Of a DNA stretch of 12,602 bases, positions 12,431 through 12,602 are shown in pieces (position 1 is the stretch's first letter; each line of letters opens with the position of its first letter). A program made the position numbers and the translations under genes. The notes beneath the pieces were generated by a model, which was not told the origin of the DNA, made no database searches, and saw nothing but the letters and a program-made list of their open reading frames with translations. The stretch is from an uncultured Erysipelotrichales bacterium (GTDB lineage: Bacteria > Bacillota_I > Bacilli_A > Erysipelotrichales > Coprobacillaceae): positions 1 through 12,602 of the forward strand of contig CAKVJS010000016.1 in NCBI GenBank assembly GCA_934754755.1, written 5' to 3'.

Positions 12431-12602
12431 TATAGTCTATTATTTTACAAAATTACTGTATTATATTTAATATTTTTATAATAAATAAATATATTTTTAC
12501 ATAGATTATAACTATAACGGATATACACTATACAAAAAATATCCACAATTCTCAGTTTTAGTTTTCTAGTCTATATGATTTTCTACAACTATGAGATATG
12601 CC

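Larger units (their letters stand above)
12221..12602. other. Upstream region and leader of the PTS operon, no separate gene
   Basis: This 382-nt AT-rich stretch holds no supported gene. It contains the candidate promoter and inverted repeat, a leader of about 145 nt, a small hairpin (ATGCAA / TTGCAT, 12311-12328) and an extra strong Shine-Dalgarno-like AAGGAGG (12290-12296) with no usable start codon after it except GTG followed at once by TAA. Positions 12431-12602 are AT-rich and show only a weak GGATAT / ATATCC inverted repeat (12519-12544). Confidence 0.6.

Noticed and set aside
1..12602. CRISPR arrays, insertion sequences, integrase genes or attachment sites
   Set aside because: No spaced direct repeats, transposase or integrase motifs or terminal repeats seen; the tRNA and tmRNA 3' ends are not duplicated nearby.

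Overview
The window looks chromosomal and comes from a low-G+C, Gram-positive, endospore-forming-type bacterium (Bacillota). The basis is the AT-rich sequence, strong AGGAGG-type ribosome binding sites, the sporulation genes spoIID and spoIIQ beside ywzB and mbl, and a secG-rnr-smpB-ssrA cluster. A class such as Erysipelotrichia is possible from the overall gene character, but that is inference and cannot be settled here. Nearly everything is on the minus strand, so transcription runs from high to low coordinates; the only plus-strand gene is the acetyltransferase at 8536-9042.

Region 1 (1-3500), translation quality control. secG is followed by a terminator, then rnr (RNase R), smpB and ssrA (tmRNA, 117-467). 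The tmRNA 5' end directly abuts the smpB stop codon. SmpB and tmRNA rescue stalled ribosomes, and RNase R degrades the defective mRNA. The tmRNA reads out a probable tag (A)GNRQTNYSFA.

Region 2 (3537-8341), cell envelope and sporulation. In transcription order: ywzB (DUF1146), spoIID (peptidoglycan lytic transglycosylase), a spoIIQ-like degenerate M23/LytM gene, mbl (MreB-like actin) and a TagO/WecA-type polyprenyl-phosphate GlcNAc-1-phosphate transferase with an unusual fused extracytoplasmic domain. The order parallels Bacillus ywzB/spoIID/spoIIQ/spoIIID/mbl, but spoIIID is absent between spoIIQ and mbl. Intergenic gaps hold promoters (a sigma-F/G-type one before spoIIQ), small hairpins, and three terminators whose stems overlap stop codons.

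Region 3 (8342-9420). A GNAT acetyltransferase whose Shine-Dalgarno and ATG are separated by a perfect 22-bp palindrome, convergent with a compact tRNA cluster (Gly-TCC, Asn-GTT, Glu-TTC in transcription order) with spacers of 1 and 3 nt, its own promoter and a terminator.

Region 4 (9464-12602), sugar uptake. An operon of PTS EIIB, PTS EIIC (lactose/cellobiose/chitobiose family) and a MupG/DUF871-type 6-phospho-sugar hydrolase, closed by a terminator and preceded by a candidate promoter with an adjoining 28-bp inverted repeat. This fits import and phosphorylation of a disaccharide, possibly wall-derived, and its cleavage in the cytoplasm. No EIIA or regulator gene is inside the window.
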